64,000 bases of DNA from an uncultured Gammaproteobacteria bacterium (GCA_913061315.1 CAJXUC010000009.1:1-64000); one strand, 5' to 3'. Positions 8,656-18,638 are shown, counted from the first letter of the stretch. Numbers and translations: made by a program. Notes: a model not told the origin generated them from the sequence alone.

Positions 8656-9322
8656 GCACGACCGCTACTATAATACCAACCGACACCGATCCAAGCAGTA
8701 TCAAGTAATTTGGCGACCCCAATTCATACAGCAGAAGCGAAGCCACTCCTGAAGTAATCCATGGTAAGGCATTTGCACCTGATCCTTTCACAAACAGAAT
8801 CATCATTGTCGCCATTACCATAGGTCCAGCAAAATTAAGTGAACCTAAATTAGCCTCTGCAAACCATCCTGCCAAATTCAGTCCAACCCAGGTAGAGAGC
8901 ACCCAGCTAACCATTAATGAAACGCCATAACCAAAGACATAACCAAGCCTGTCGACCTTTTTATCTAGGCTCAATGCCGTCACAACACCCGGATCATTTA
9001 ATAGAACCAACCAAACAACACGGCGTAACAAACTATGTCCATCAAAGTGGTAGGTCATCGACATCCCTAGCAAGACATTTCGGCTACTCACTAGCGCAAC
9101 CGACAAAGCGATGGTACCCAATGGTAATGGCGACTGCCAAAATTCAAGGGACACAAATTGGGCTGACGCACTAAAAACGGACGCGCTCATCAATAGCGAT
9201 TGCCATTGTTCGATACCGGCTGATACGGCGGCAATACCAAACATTACACCGAACAGGAATGTCGAAATAAAGTAACCGCCAGAACAGCGGATACCCAGTT
9301 TAAAACTTTGAAAAGTGGACAT
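8633..9322 (-). CDS. azlC: AzlC-family branched-chain amino acid exporter subunit
   Basis: About 229 residues, several hydrophobic helices. Characteristic AzlC segments are present: FGVMFGIAA near the N-terminus, SASAQFVSLEFW in the first third, and SSRNVLLGMSM in the middle. It forms the large subunit of the AzlCD exporter in the inner membrane. I chose the ATG at 9322; a TTG four codons upstream (9334) is also possible, and neither has a clear ribosome binding site. The gene is the first of a two-gene operon with azlD. Confidence 0.9.
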   Translation of the reverse strand: MSTFQSFKLGIRCSGGYFISTFLFGVMFGIAAVSAGIEQWQSLLMSASVFSASAQFVSLEFWQSPLPLGTIALSVALVSSRNVLLGMSMTYHFDGHSLLRRVVWLVLLNDPGVVTALSLDKKVDRLGYVFGYGVSLMVSWVLSTWVGLNLAGWFAEANLGSLNFAGPMVMATMMILFVKGSGANALPWITSGVASLLLYELGSPNYLILLGSVSVGIIVAVVHECRKYA

Positions 9323-9499
9323 ATCAGGGTGCAATTACAGAAGACTAATTGAAAGGCATGCATAGTATCACTCTAGGAACCACTAAAAATAACAATTAAG
9401 ATCAATAAATACTATTTGTCTCTAGAGCTCTGTTAAGCTGATCCAAATGCTGACTTTAAATGAAACCAAATCAGGTCGCTCAATGTCAAATTCCTTATT

Positions 9500-10414
9500 A
9501 TGTTTAAACCTATATTGATTAGTCCTATACGCTCAAAAAGTATACTGATCAGATCGGCCCTAAAATGGCTTTTATTAACAGTTCTACTCAATGGCTGCAG
9601 TTCCACATCACTTGTTTACAATAATTCCAACTGGCTCATCCGTGGCGAAATTGATGATTACTTCTCACTCACTAGCCTCCAACAACAGCAGCTAAAAACC
9701 CATATTGACGGTATTATCCAATGGCACAGAAAACAGGAACTCATTGAGTATGCTGATCTGCTCAACCAATTCAGTCTTCAATATGCTGATGGACTAACCA
9801 GTAAGGAACTTAATATAGTTGTCGACCAAGTTTCTTCTGCCCGCATTCGGCTTGTCGAGGCCAGCATTCCAACAGCCCGACAACTGTTATTAACCATCAG
9901 TATTAGGCAAATTGATTACTATGATCAAACTCTTATCGAAAAGAAAGTCGAACAAGCCAATAAACTAGACATGTCAGATGAAGAGTATGCCGACGAAAAC
10001 TTCTCCCGTTTTATTGACATCATTGAACAGTGGTTCGGCGATCTTAATGAAAGTCAAATGGCACCATTGAGACTTATAAGTGATGCACGTCCAGATAACC
10101 GTCAATATTGGTTTGAGCGAAGTAAACTGAAGGGCCAAGAATTTTCTGACCTTTTGCGAACGCGTCCCAATAAAGAGAAAATCGAGCAATACCTACATGA
10201 CCGATTTGTTGAGTTAAAAAAAACTGATGTTCAAGAACACGACAATAGCCTTCAAGTAAGACTTTATTGGTTGAACGCATTATTAGACATTGACCAAGTT
10301 ATCGATACAAAACAACGTGAATACTTTATTAATCGTATGACAGATTATTCATCTGAATTTCTTGAGTTGAGTAAAAAATCAAGCAAACCAGTTAAACTCA
10401 GCAATCAAAAATAA
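9500..10414 (+). CDS. DUF6279-type lipoprotein, unknown function
   Basis: 304 residues. A basic N-terminus, a hydrophobic helix (about 23-31) and a lipobox ending LLNGC at about residue 33 indicate a lipoprotein. The mature part is an all-helical, charged protein beginning with YNNSNWLIRGEIDDYFSLT, a block I associate with the uncharacterised DUF6279 family. Function unknown; location probably outer membrane or periplasm. It stands alone between divergent azlCD and the convergent iron operon. Confidence 0.75.
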   Translation: MFKPILISPIRSKSILIRSALKWLLLTVLLNGCSSTSLVYNNSNWLIRGEIDDYFSLTSLQQQQLKTHIDGIIQWHRKQELIEYADLLNQFSLQYADGLTSKELNIVVDQVSSARIRLVEASIPTARQLLLTISIRQIDYYDQTLIEKKVEQANKLDMSDEEYADENFSRFIDIIEQWFGDLNESQMAPLRLISDARPDNRQYWFERSKLKGQEFSDLLRTRPNKEKIEQYLHDRFVELKKTDVQEHDNSLQVRLYWLNALLDIDQVIDTKQREYFINRMTDYSSEFLELSKKSSKPVKLSNQK

Positions 10415-10605
10415 ATTTATCATACGTCATTGAAGAATCAACTTCTTTTAGGTATTTGATATAAACTTAAAATAGTTAGGCTTAACGTCTTCTGGCACCT
10501 GATCTTAGACTTATATTTAATTACCAGCAAACATGATGACTCCTGATAAAAGCTAGAATAGTAGTACTTTATTGCTACCTATTATTTGTCTTAACCTTGT
10601 CTATT

Positions 10606-11745
10606 TCATTCAACACGACTAATAAAATGGTTGTCCCAGGCTATATTTCTGCTTGAATTAATTCGACTTAAATGACTCCACTTACCGGATTTGGCATTAA
10701 GGAAAATCATCTTACCTTGCCCACTGGTGACTATAAATTCACCTTCCAAATCCGTTGGTGCGATACCACTACAATCACTCAACGTGGCAAAGTTGATATA
10801 GCCTTGAGTTGCTCCATTCCAGAGTGTGATTAGATTTCCACGCGGGGACGTTACCGCAAACCAACGCCCACTGATATCAACTGTAATGCTGGAGCAATAG
10901 CCACGCATTTCATGCTGAATTGTCTCTTCTGCTGCCTGCGGTGTTATTGGTTGACCGAATTGATGAAACCCAACGAGAGTTTTATTCTGGCTTAAACTAT
11001 CCTGATCTTGAAAGGCCAAACCCACTAAACCATCTTTGGATACAGCCAAATGTCGAATACTCAGGCTCTGCTGAGATTCATGTAATCTGTACCGAGCAAC
11101 AAAGTCACCACTTTCTGCATTCAAGTAAACTAGTGCTGATTGCATTGAATCTAGGTTCAACTTTTTGCGACCAGAATTTGGGTGTGTTTGAATACCACCG
11201 ATAGCAATTATAAGATGCTCACCATCCGCTGACAAACTCAGCTGATGTGGACCAATGCCATGTGCATCCCATTCTGCCACTTGTTGATAGTTGCGAGAAA
11301 CGTCTCTGACACCTATAACCCCACGTGCTTCATCGTAAGCGTTTTCGGCGGTGAATAGGTAGCGCCCGTCAGCACTAAAACAACTGTGACCATAAAAATG
11401 TCTTCCCCTCAGCGCTTTTTGTTGAGTAATTACCTGACCATGGATGGCATCAATCACTGACAAGTATGTCCCCGGCCGCCTAGCCATACACAACAGATGA
11501 TTCGAATTTGGTGAGAGCGCTAGGTCATGAGCACGTCCAGGCGTGGCTGTATAAAATAGTGGAACACCATCCTTAATATTAATAGCGGCTATACCATAGT
11601 TACCGTTCTCATCACGAAAAGCACCATAACCCGTCGTTGACTTCACCTCACTCAATAAACTCCAGCCCAACAGTGGCGCTAGCGTAATCATGCCAATTAT
11701 CTGCCGACGAGAATGTAATTTCTTTTTGGCATTTGTGCTATTCAT
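10606..11745 (-). CDS. DUF1513 protein with Tat signal, iron-operon member
   Basis: 379 residues. The N-terminus carries a twin-arginine signal (SRRQIIG around residues 12-18 followed by a hydrophobic stretch), so it is exported folded; the Tat translocase is encoded at 57.7-59.3 kb. The rest looks like a seven-bladed beta-propeller (repeated SPNSNHLLC, SADGRYLFT, SADGEHLII blades), consistent with DUF1513. In many proteobacteria this family is the last gene of the imelysin / di-haem / imelysin / DUF1513 cluster, exactly as here. Biochemical role not known; a periplasmic part in iron acquisition is inferred from context. Confidence 0.85.
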   Translation of the reverse strand: MNSTNAKKKLHSRRQIIGMITLAPLLGWSLLSEVKSTTGYGAFRDENGNYGIAAINIKDGVPLFYTATPGRAHDLALSPNSNHLLCMARRPGTYLSVIDAIHGQVITQQKALRGRHFYGHSCFSADGRYLFTAENAYDEARGVIGVRDVSRNYQQVAEWDAHGIGPHQLSLSADGEHLIIAIGGIQTHPNSGRKKLNLDSMQSALVYLNAESGDFVARYRLHESQQSLSIRHLAVSKDGLVGLAFQDQDSLSQNKTLVGFHQFGQPITPQAAEETIQHEMRGYCSSITVDISGRWFAVTSPRGNLITLWNGATQGYINFATLSDCSGIAPTDLEGEFIVTSGQGKMIFLNAKSGKWSHLSRINSSRNIAWDNHFISRVE

Positions 11746-11781
11746 TTTGAAAGAGCTACCTGTCGATTATTCATTCTGCAA

Positions 11782-12927
11782 CTAGTCACCATCAAAACTA
11801 TTGAAACCCAACGGCGACTGATAAACCACAGTGGTATAGTGCTTGATTTGATTTGCTAGCTGCTCCAAACTATTAACGAGTGATAACAGTATTTGACGAT
11901 TACGCTCGTCACTGACCGCCTCATTGATCGGTAAAGATAATTGCGCCAGTTGTTGTTGCGATAACCCTATTAACTGATCGATTTTTATTGCTATCGATTG
12001 ACTCGTTTCAGTTTGGTTGACCACGCTATTCTCAAGGTTATAAAAATTATAAACATATGAAACTGGATCAAAAAATAGTCCTATCGTTTGCAGGTTTTGA
12101 CGTATATTCGTCATTGATAACCCGCTACGCCATAACTCAGCTCGATACGGTTTAGCTTTTTCGATAGATTTGTCAAGCGGTCGAACTATCTTTAAAGTCT
12201 TAATCGAATCTACCTCACCATACAGTAACCTTAATATATCAATGCCAATGTCTTTTTCCACTTGCAAATTGTTGTTTTCATCTAACAGCCCGTTTCTATA
12301 ACCATCGCCCTGACGAATCCAGTCATCAATAAGACCCTCCGATATGACTTGCTGGTTATAACTTATGGCCTGAATAAACTGACAGCGAAACTGACCCGCT
12401 ATATTTATATTCGTAAACGAATCAAATGCTTTTTCTCCATAAAACAAAAGTTCTAATGCAGTGACACCCTGAACACCGACGCTGAGCTGAGTAAATTTTG
12501 AATGATCTAACAAAGAAGCATTTTGATCTGTTAATAAGGACCTTAATTGACGACCAACTACGTTATGCTTATCGGGCCAGTACTGAATTCTATTTTGCCT
12601 AAATAAATATTTAGCTGGTCCATTTCGGAAAAACTCAATTGACATCCAACTATTAACATAGCTTGAGAACCGATCTCGCAGGTTATTTAAGCTTACATCA
12701 CTCGGCTGTTTACAAGATTTAATAGCTTGCTGGTTAAGTGCCACAGCAGATTGAAATAAATGACGATAAGCTGGAATTACTATCTGTTCCAACAAACCAA
12801 CGTTCAGTTTACGGAACTCTATACTATCAGCAGCTATCGATTGCAGGCTACAAAAGGCCAGTAAAAATCCGACTAGATATTGCGTAGTCATTCTATTTGC
12901 AATGTTTATACTTTTGAGATTCATCAC
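11782..12927 (-). CDS. Imelysin-family periplasmic protein (second copy, divergent)
   Basis: 381 residues with an N-terminal signal peptide (cleavage about SIAA-DS). It belongs to the imelysin / peptidase M75-like helical fold. The usual GxHxxE metal-site motif is degenerate here (GVTALELLFYG), which is common in the second imelysin of such operons. Translation starts at a GTG overlapping the TGA of the di-haem gene (GTGA at 12924-12927), with an ATG immediately after as an alternative. The coupling shows it works with the di-haem cytochrome. Probable role: periplasmic iron binding or transfer; not experimentally assigned for this type. Confidence 0.85.
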   Translation of the reverse strand: MMNLKSINIANRMTTQYLVGFLLAFCSLQSIAADSIEFRKLNVGLLEQIVIPAYRHLFQSAVALNQQAIKSCKQPSDVSLNNLRDRFSSYVNSWMSIEFFRNGPAKYLFRQNRIQYWPDKHNVVGRQLRSLLTDQNASLLDHSKFTQLSVGVQGVTALELLFYGEKAFDSFTNINIAGQFRCQFIQAISYNQQVISEGLIDDWIRQGDGYRNGLLDENNNLQVEKDIGIDILRLLYGEVDSIKTLKIVRPLDKSIEKAKPYRAELWRSGLSMTNIRQNLQTIGLFFDPVSYVYNFYNLENSVVNQTETSQSIAIKIDQLIGLSQQQLAQLSLPINEAVSDERNRQILLSLVNSLEQLANQIKHYTTVVYQSPLGFNSFDGD

Positions 12928-14405
12928 AATGACTCTAGAAAAGTAATCAATGACTTTCTTTGAACTGATGTCATTTCAATCACTTTTTGTTTCGTCAACT
13001 GAGCTTCCCCGCCATGCCACAGGATAGCTTCGAGAAAACCACGGGCTCTACCATCGTGTAAGAACTGACTATGCCCATTCACCATTTGAGTAAGACCAAT
13101 GCCCCACAAAGGTGGTGTTCTCCATTCTCGCCCACTGGCAACACCTTCACTTCTATTATCAGCTAATCCCTCGCCCATATCGTGTAACAGTAAGTCAGTA
13201 TATGGCCAGATCTTTTGATTAGACAACGCCTTTTTATTGTCATCGGCGCCTGTTGTATAAGAGGCCTTGTGGCATGTCACGCAACCTGTTTCGTAAAATA
13301 ATTTCTTACCGGCTAATACGGTTTCATCACCCACGTTACGACGCGCTGGGACGGCTAAATTTTGAGTATAAAACAACACTAGATCGGTCATTATCTGTCC
13401 AACTTCACGATCCTCATATTGAACTGAATCACCCGAAGGTGCCCATAAACAAGTACTTTGATTGATAGTGCAGTCACCACTTGGCGCTGATTGTTGAGGT
13501 GTTGATAAACCAATATCACCATTAAACGCGACTTGATTCTGTTGATCTAGGGTCGGTTGACCTGCTTTCCACCCAAACCGGCCTAGTTGAAGGTTTTGTG
13601 TGGACATATTTCGCGACCAAGCTGGTCGCCCTGAAATACCATCATTGTTTAAATCATCAGGGTCGGCCTGAGCCAGAATATCAACCTCTGTTATCATTTC
13701 TAACAAACCCAAACCAATCATTGGCGGCGCTATGCGTGCAGAAATTAGTGTTTCAGGATGCATCGGTCCATAACTTAAGTTGACTATATTATAATTCGGC
13801 TTTCGCAAGGTGGCTAATTCATTATCAGATAACAGAACGTCAACTTCTTCATATTTGATTTGAATATTCCCCTCTGACTTGTGCCCTTTTATCGAGAAAT
13901 CCTGTAATTGAGTACCGTAATTTGGTTCGGGTATAACCGGTATTAGCAATGAATCCAGAAGCGCCTGTTCTTGTTGTGACTGAGCAGGTATAGACAGTTT
14001 CAATAACATCGATACAGCATTATCTTCTGGCCAGTTGGCTTTTGGAGGGTGTCCACGTCCGTCTTTAAGGTGGCACCTTTGACAGGACTTTGCGTTGAAC
14101 AAAGGACCTAATCCATCAGATGCTTTGGTTGATGCTGGTGCTGAAACCCATATTTTACGAAATAAACCATTACCAACTTTGAAGTTTAATTCCTGATCGA
14201 ACTTCAAGTTTTGAGAGGCATGCGAAAATGAATTGCGGTTAATTGATTTTAACGAAGTAGCAGAGCCACCAGATAAATGTTCGTCAATTGCTGGTTGAGA
14301 AAATTTAAGTTGAGTAACGTCAGGTGTTACAGCAATCGTAAGCAGGCTCAATGTACTGCCTACGATTACAGTTAACACTTGCGCTAAAAATACGCGCCAA
14401 AGCAT
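12924..14405 (-). CDS. Di-haem c-type cytochrome, DUF1111 / di-haem oxidoreductase family
   Basis: 493 residues with a signal sequence (about 1-27). Two CxxCH haem c sites are present: C108-Q-R-C-H112 and C375-V-T-C-H379. The family pattern is clear: PLFNAKSCQRCH, GHPP, DLNNDGISGR in the middle, and GRARGFLEAILWHGGEA near the end. These proteins occur beside imelysins in iron-uptake clusters of proteobacteria and are thought to carry out redox steps in the periplasm. Start is 6 bases after the stop of the first imelysin gene, so it is in the same operon. Confidence 0.9.
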   Translation of the reverse strand: MLWRVFLAQVLTVIVGSTLSLLTIAVTPDVTQLKFSQPAIDEHLSGGSATSLKSINRNSFSHASQNLKFDQELNFKVGNGLFRKIWVSAPASTKASDGLGPLFNAKSCQRCHLKDGRGHPPKANWPEDNAVSMLLKLSIPAQSQQEQALLDSLLIPVIPEPNYGTQLQDFSIKGHKSEGNIQIKYEEVDVLLSDNELATLRKPNYNIVNLSYGPMHPETLISARIAPPMIGLGLLEMITEVDILAQADPDDLNNDGISGRPAWSRNMSTQNLQLGRFGWKAGQPTLDQQNQVAFNGDIGLSTPQQSAPSGDCTINQSTCLWAPSGDSVQYEDREVGQIMTDLVLFYTQNLAVPARRNVGDETVLAGKKLFYETGCVTCHKASYTTGADDNKKALSNQKIWPYTDLLLHDMGEGLADNRSEGVASGREWRTPPLWGIGLTQMVNGHSQFLHDGRARGFLEAILWHGGEAQLTKQKVIEMTSVQRKSLITFLESL

Positions 14406-14411
14406 GATTGA

Positions 14412-15698
14412 CTATTGGATCATACTGATCAACTTTGGGTTATCAAGGCTATCAGAACCCTCTATATCAAGAGATTCGAGCCCTAACGCAATTGCTACAG
14501 CACCAATCGCTTTAGTTTGTTCGGTAAGCGCAAAAATCGCAGCTTGTACTTTTGCGTTCCCTTCACTATTGCCAGAACCAATCATTTGATCATACGCTTC
14601 ACCATTTATTGCGGTATTGACCAAAACCTGCATTTTACCCATTGTTAAATCTAGCTTCGTTAACAGTGCCTTATCGGCTCCAGAGTTCTTTGCCTTTACT
14701 AGATCAGCAAGCGATGGGCCTTCTAGTAACTTACCATTGATTCTTTGGTAACGTCCGGTATATACATTTTGAATACCCAACGCATCATAGTAATGGGAGT
14801 AATGTGTGTTATCACTAAAGCAATCGTGCTCTTCTTCTGGATCATGCAACATTAAGCCCAGCTTCATTCTTTCACCCGCTAGCTCACCATAAGACAAGCT
14901 ACCCATACCAGTCAAAATCATGGCTAAACCGACATTTGATTCAGCATCTAAAACAGCAGCCCTAGCTTCCCCTGTTGGGGCCCATTGATTTACCATCCAT
15001 TCGAGATCAGTGATTAAAAGCTTTATTGCTGACTGAAGGAATTGTATACGACGTTCACAATGGCCACCGGTGCAATTTTGGGTGTCATAATCTCCAACTG
15101 GACGGTTTCCAGCGCCAGCATTAGTTCCATTTAAATCCTGCCCCCACAACAGAAATTCGATCGCGTGATAGCCTGTGGCAACATTTGCCTCGACATCATC
15201 CACTTCGTGCAAGGTATCGCTAAGCAAAGCTGGAGTAATATCTGAAGTGTCAATGTTACGACCACTAAGCTGTAAAATATTATTGGCAATAATATTTGCC
15301 GAATATAGGTTATTCTCTTCTGATACATCTCCATAATTAGAGGCTACATAATCAATTAAACCCTCATCTAGAGGCCACGCATTAACTTTCCCTTCCCAAT
15401 CATCAACAATTGGATTACCAAAACGAAAGACTTCAGTTTGTTGGTAAGGTACACGTGAATCGACCCAAGCTTGTCGTGCAACATTTAAATTTTTCAATGT
15501 TGGTTTATCCACAAGTTGATCAACCGCTTTTTCCAACCATTTAGCAGTTGTTAGGGAATCACTATAGCCTGCTTGTGCAATATTCGCATAATGCTCTAGT
15601 ACTGTCTGCTCTATTGGATTTGTTTCTGAATGAGCCACACTAGAAAACCCGCTAGCAACACTCAGCATAGAAACTAAAAGTACGCGCTTTAAAACCAT
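14412..15698 (-). CDS. Imelysin-family iron-regulated protein (IrpA-like)
   Basis: 428 residues with a Sec signal peptide ending at about HSE (residue 25). The imelysin HxxE motif is intact: GYH178-A-I-E181-FLLWGQD. Other hallmarks are PLDEGLIDY near 109-117 and a C-terminal segment with repeated helices. Relatives such as IrpA are periplasmic or outer-membrane iron-binding proteins made under iron limitation. It is the first gene of the operon; a GGAG sits before the ATG, and a Fur box overlaps the probable promoter upstream, so iron repression is very likely. Confidence 0.92.
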   Translation of the reverse strand: MVLKRVLLVSMLSVASGFSSVAHSETNPIEQTVLEHYANIAQAGYSDSLTTAKWLEKAVDQLVDKPTLKNLNVARQAWVDSRVPYQQTEVFRFGNPIVDDWEGKVNAWPLDEGLIDYVASNYGDVSEENNLYSANIIANNILQLSGRNIDTSDITPALLSDTLHEVDDVEANVATGYHAIEFLLWGQDLNGTNAGAGNRPVGDYDTQNCTGGHCERRIQFLQSAIKLLITDLEWMVNQWAPTGEARAAVLDAESNVGLAMILTGMGSLSYGELAGERMKLGLMLHDPEEEHDCFSDNTHYSHYYDALGIQNVYTGRYQRINGKLLEGPSLADLVKAKNSGADKALLTKLDLTMGKMQVLVNTAINGEAYDQMIGSGNSEGNAKVQAAIFALTEQTKAIGAVAIALGLESLDIEGSDSLDNPKLISMIQ

Positions 15699-15736
15699 TA
15701 TCTAACTCCATTAAATGTTTAATATCTAAAGGTTAG

Positions 15737-15765
15737 ATGTTAATGAGTTTTATTCCTATTTGCAA
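15737..15765 (-). promoter_or_regulatory. Predicted promoter of the imelysin operon
   Basis: On the minus strand, TTGCAA (15760-15765), a 17-base spacer and TAACAT (15737-15742) lie 39 bases before the imelysin ATG. The -35 element overlaps the Fur box. Confidence 0.45.
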
Positions 15766-15780
15766 GTAATTATCATTAGC
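15762..15780. promoter_or_regulatory. Fur box upstream of the imelysin operon
   Basis: 14 of 19 positions match the Fur consensus, with the full AATGATAAT core on the minus strand. It overlaps the -35 element of the predicted promoter, the position expected for repression by iron-loaded Fur. The iron-related nature of the operon supports the call. Confidence 0.72.
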
Positions 15781-15951
15781 GTTTATATTATTATTCTTCC
15801 GCTTCATAGTCAGGTAGTTTTCACTCAAACTAACCCGTCATAGCCTTTACGATTAACTCGTTGAAGTCGACTAATTTAAAATAGAAAAAGCTTTTTGTTA
15901 ATGGATTTGAGCATTATTCGTCATTAAAAACCGATGGTGATTTTGCTCTAC

Positions 15952-17013
15952 TTATTGGTAAAACTTTTTAATTGCGTCGATGATACGCCCTAAATCATCC
16001 TCATTAACATCAAGGTGAACTACTAACCGAATCGACGGGACTCCCGCACTAATAACTATTCCATGATCAGATAAATACGACTGCAGTTCAGCCTGCCTTC
16101 CATCGGATGGAGAAATAAATACCATATTAGTCTGTTGGCTGATTTTTAACCGGTCAATGGTAGACAAACCCTCAGCTAATCGTTTTGCATTGAAATGATC
16201 GTCTGTTAAACGTTCAATATGATTATCCAAAGCATAGCTGCCAGCAGCGGCCAAAATGCCAGCCTGACGCGTACCACCCCCTAACAATTTTCGATCCCGA
16301 CGCGCACGACGTATAAATGCTTTTGTACCACTGAGCACCGTACCCACTGGCGCACCTAAACCCTTAGACAAGCATAGCGATACACTGTCGAATGGTTCAG
16401 CCATTTTTTTTGGCGCCTGCCCTAACGCGACTGAAGCATTCATTAATCGTGCACCATCTAAGTGAGTCATTAGCCCAGCAGCTCGAGCGGTATCGGCTAA
16501 AGATTTAAGCTGGTCTGGCGATTGAGCTTTGCCATGCACCGTGTTTTCTAAGCATAGCAATCGAGATACTGGACAGTGAATGTCATCAGGCTTAATGGCA
16601 GCTTCAACCTGCGCAATCGTTAACGCTCCCAAGTGATCCGTCGGCAGAGCACACATTGCTATGCCACCCAGAACCGATGGACCACCAGCTTCATCAATGT
16701 AGATATGATAATCATCACCCGTAATAAGCTCATCACCCCGAGCGCAATGTCCCAATACAGCAATTAGATTACTTTGTGTGCCACTTGAAACAAACAGTGA
16801 AGCCTCTTTTCCCAATAGTTCGGCAACGCTTAACTCAAGTCTGTTGACAGACTCATCATCACCATAAACATCATCACCGACTGGTGCTGACATCATGGCA
16901 TCATACATCCCTGCAGTCGGGCGGGTGACGGTGTCACTGCGCAAATCGATTAATTTTCTACCCGATAGAATAGCTGTCTTACTAGAGCCCATGGTGCTGT
17001 ATGTACTTTGCAT
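15952..17013 (-). CDS. ltaE: Low-specificity L-threonine aldolase
   Basis: 353 residues with the chosen start. It is a PLP enzyme that splits L-threonine and L-allo-threonine into glycine and acetaldehyde. Hallmarks: DLRSDTVTRPT near the N-terminus, GDDVYGDDE, SGTQSNL, the HLDGARL segment, and the PLP lysine in SLCLSKGLGAPVG. An AGGA ribosome binding site nine bases before the ATG at 17013 decides the start; an upstream ATG at 17073 would add 20 residues but has no ribosome binding site. The acetaldehyde product could feed the ExaC-type dehydrogenase 3 kb away, but they are not in one operon. Confidence 0.9.
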   Translation of the reverse strand: MQSTYSTMGSSKTAILSGRKLIDLRSDTVTRPTAGMYDAMMSAPVGDDVYGDDESVNRLELSVAELLGKEASLFVSSGTQSNLIAVLGHCARGDELITGDDYHIYIDEAGGPSVLGGIAMCALPTDHLGALTIAQVEAAIKPDDIHCPVSRLLCLENTVHGKAQSPDQLKSLADTARAAGLMTHLDGARLMNASVALGQAPKKMAEPFDSVSLCLSKGLGAPVGTVLSGTKAFIRRARRDRKLLGGGTRQAGILAAAGSYALDNHIERLTDDHFNAKRLAEGLSTIDRLKISQQTNMVFISPSDGRQAELQSYLSDHGIVISAGVPSIRLVVHLDVNEDDLGRIIDAIKKFYQ

Positions 17014-17382
17014 TAAAATAGTTCCTATTAAAGTTAACAAGGCAGGGTTAAAATATAGACCCATTGGAATCAAAAAAAACGATGAACTTTTTAAAATTTG
17101 AGGCTAAAACTCGTTAATTCAATCTTTAGACTTTATTGACGATAACATATCATTTTTAGAAAAGGTGTTTTTGAGAAAGTTAAAAATGTTACCAATAGAC
17201 TCAATCATCCTGATAAACTTTTTGGGTAACTTCACCTTCAGTAGCCATCGTTAATATTCGATGCCGCCATCAGTATGTTATTGCGTTCTTCCTCAATGCA
17301 TTTAGTTTTTCGAGAAATACAGGTTACAATTCTATATATATATTTATTTACTTAATACCTTCAATCGCCAAAGGCATTCAAT

Positions 17383-17889
17383 TTGACTAATAACGATATT
17401 TTAAGACGCATCAGATACACCTTTGATTGTGATGATTCTAAGATGATGGAGATCTTCACCTTAGGTGGCCGTGAGTCTACACGAGCAGATATAAGTGCAT
17501 GGATGAAGAAGGACGATGATCCAGGTCAGCTAAAGCTCAAGGATACACAGCTCGCAGTATTTTTAAACGGTTTAATAATCGAGAAACGTGGCAAGAAAGA
17601 AGGCGCGCAGCCAGAGCCAGAAAAACGTCTAGGCAACAACATCATTTTCGTCAAACTTAAAATTGCCCTTAGCTTACAGGCGGAAGATATTCTTGCCACT
17701 CTCGAACTAGTAGGATTCCAACTCAGTAAGCATGAGCTCAGCGCATTTTTCCGAAAACCGGGTCACAAGCATTATCGTGAATGTAAAGATCAGGTATTGC
17801 GTAACTTTTTGCATGGCCTACAACTTAAGTATCGCGGTAAAGAAGAATCAGCTTCCGAATTTAAATGGCCTGAACCCAAGCCAAAGTAA
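17383..17889 (+). CDS. yehS: DUF1456 / YehS-family protein
   Basis: 168 residues. Two similar repeats, each starting with an N-[DN]-x-x-x-[RK]-[IL] block (NNDILRRIRYTF near 3-14 and NNIIFVKLKIALSL near 85-98), match E. coli YehS and the DUF1456 family. FLNGLI-EKRGKKE in the middle is also characteristic. Function unknown. Translation begins at TTG; an AAAGG eight bases ahead and the family's usual N-terminus support this non-ATG start. The GST gene follows after 14 bases, so they are probably co-transcribed. Confidence 0.88.
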   Translation: MTNNDILRRIRYTFDCDDSKMMEIFTLGGRESTRADISAWMKKDDDPGQLKLKDTQLAVFLNGLIIEKRGKKEGAQPEPEKRLGNNIIFVKLKIALSLQAEDILATLELVGFQLSKHELSAFFRKPGHKHYRECKDQVLRNFLHGLQLKYRGKEESASEFKWPEPKPK

Positions 17890-17903
17890 CGAGTAACGAA
17901 ATT

Positions 17904-18542
17904 ATGTATCGTCTCTTCTGGGCACCCAATACTGGGGCATTTGCACCACAGATTATTCTTGAAGAAGTAGCCGCTGACTACGAACTAGAAGTGCTAGATT
18001 ATGATGCGCATGAAGAAACAGAGTCTGATTTTTTAGCGGTCAACCCACGCGGTCAAATTCCAGCTCTGGTTTTGCCCGATGGAACGGTTATTACCGAATC
18101 CGCCGCAATGGTATTACACATTGCGGATGCTCACCCTGAAAAAAATTTATTACCACCACTAGGCAGCATTAGGCGTGCCAGAATTTATCGTTGGTTGTTT
18201 TATGCAGTTGCCAACCTATATGAATCCTACTTGCGCTTCAACTACAGCGATCGGTTTGCAGATGAGGCCTCTGCAACGGCTTTAGTCAAACGAACAGCAC
18301 AAATCGACATCAATCAATATTGGGATTTGTTAGAAAAAGACATGCAAGATAATCAGTCAAAGGGTCCTTATCTGCTTGGTGATCAATACAGCGTTATCGA
18401 TCCCTATCTACTTATGCTCATTGGTTGGCATGAATCTCCTGAAACCCTACTAGAAAGATGCCCAAATTTGGCCAGGCTCTTTAATGCTGTTTGCAAAAGA
18501 TCCGCGGTTAGAAAAGTTTGGGTAGAAAATACCCAAAAATAG
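17904..18542 (+). CDS. Glutathione S-transferase family protein
   Basis: 212 residues, normal for the family. An N-terminal thioredoxin-like domain (1-about 80) contains NPRGQIPALVLPDG and the Glu-Ser pair ITESAAM that binds the glutathione gamma-glutamyl group; a helical C-terminal domain follows (about 90-210). The first strand reads MYRLFWAPNTGAFAPQ, with no obvious catalytic Cys, so a Ser or Thr type or a non-detoxifying role is likely. Substrate unknown. Downstream of yehS in the same unit. Confidence 0.85.
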   Translation: MYRLFWAPNTGAFAPQIILEEVAADYELEVLDYDAHEETESDFLAVNPRGQIPALVLPDGTVITESAAMVLHIADAHPEKNLLPPLGSIRRARIYRWLFYAVANLYESYLRFNYSDRFADEASATALVKRTAQIDINQYWDLLEKDMQDNQSKGPYLLGDQYSVIDPYLLMLIGWHESPETLLERCPNLARLFNAVCKRSAVRKVWVENTQK

Positions 18543-18638
18543 ACTAACTAATGCACATTGATTATCATTTTTACCAGCCTCTTCAGTTTATCCAATACCT
18601 TACAAAGGCAATGGTAGTAATTGATATAACTTAAAACA

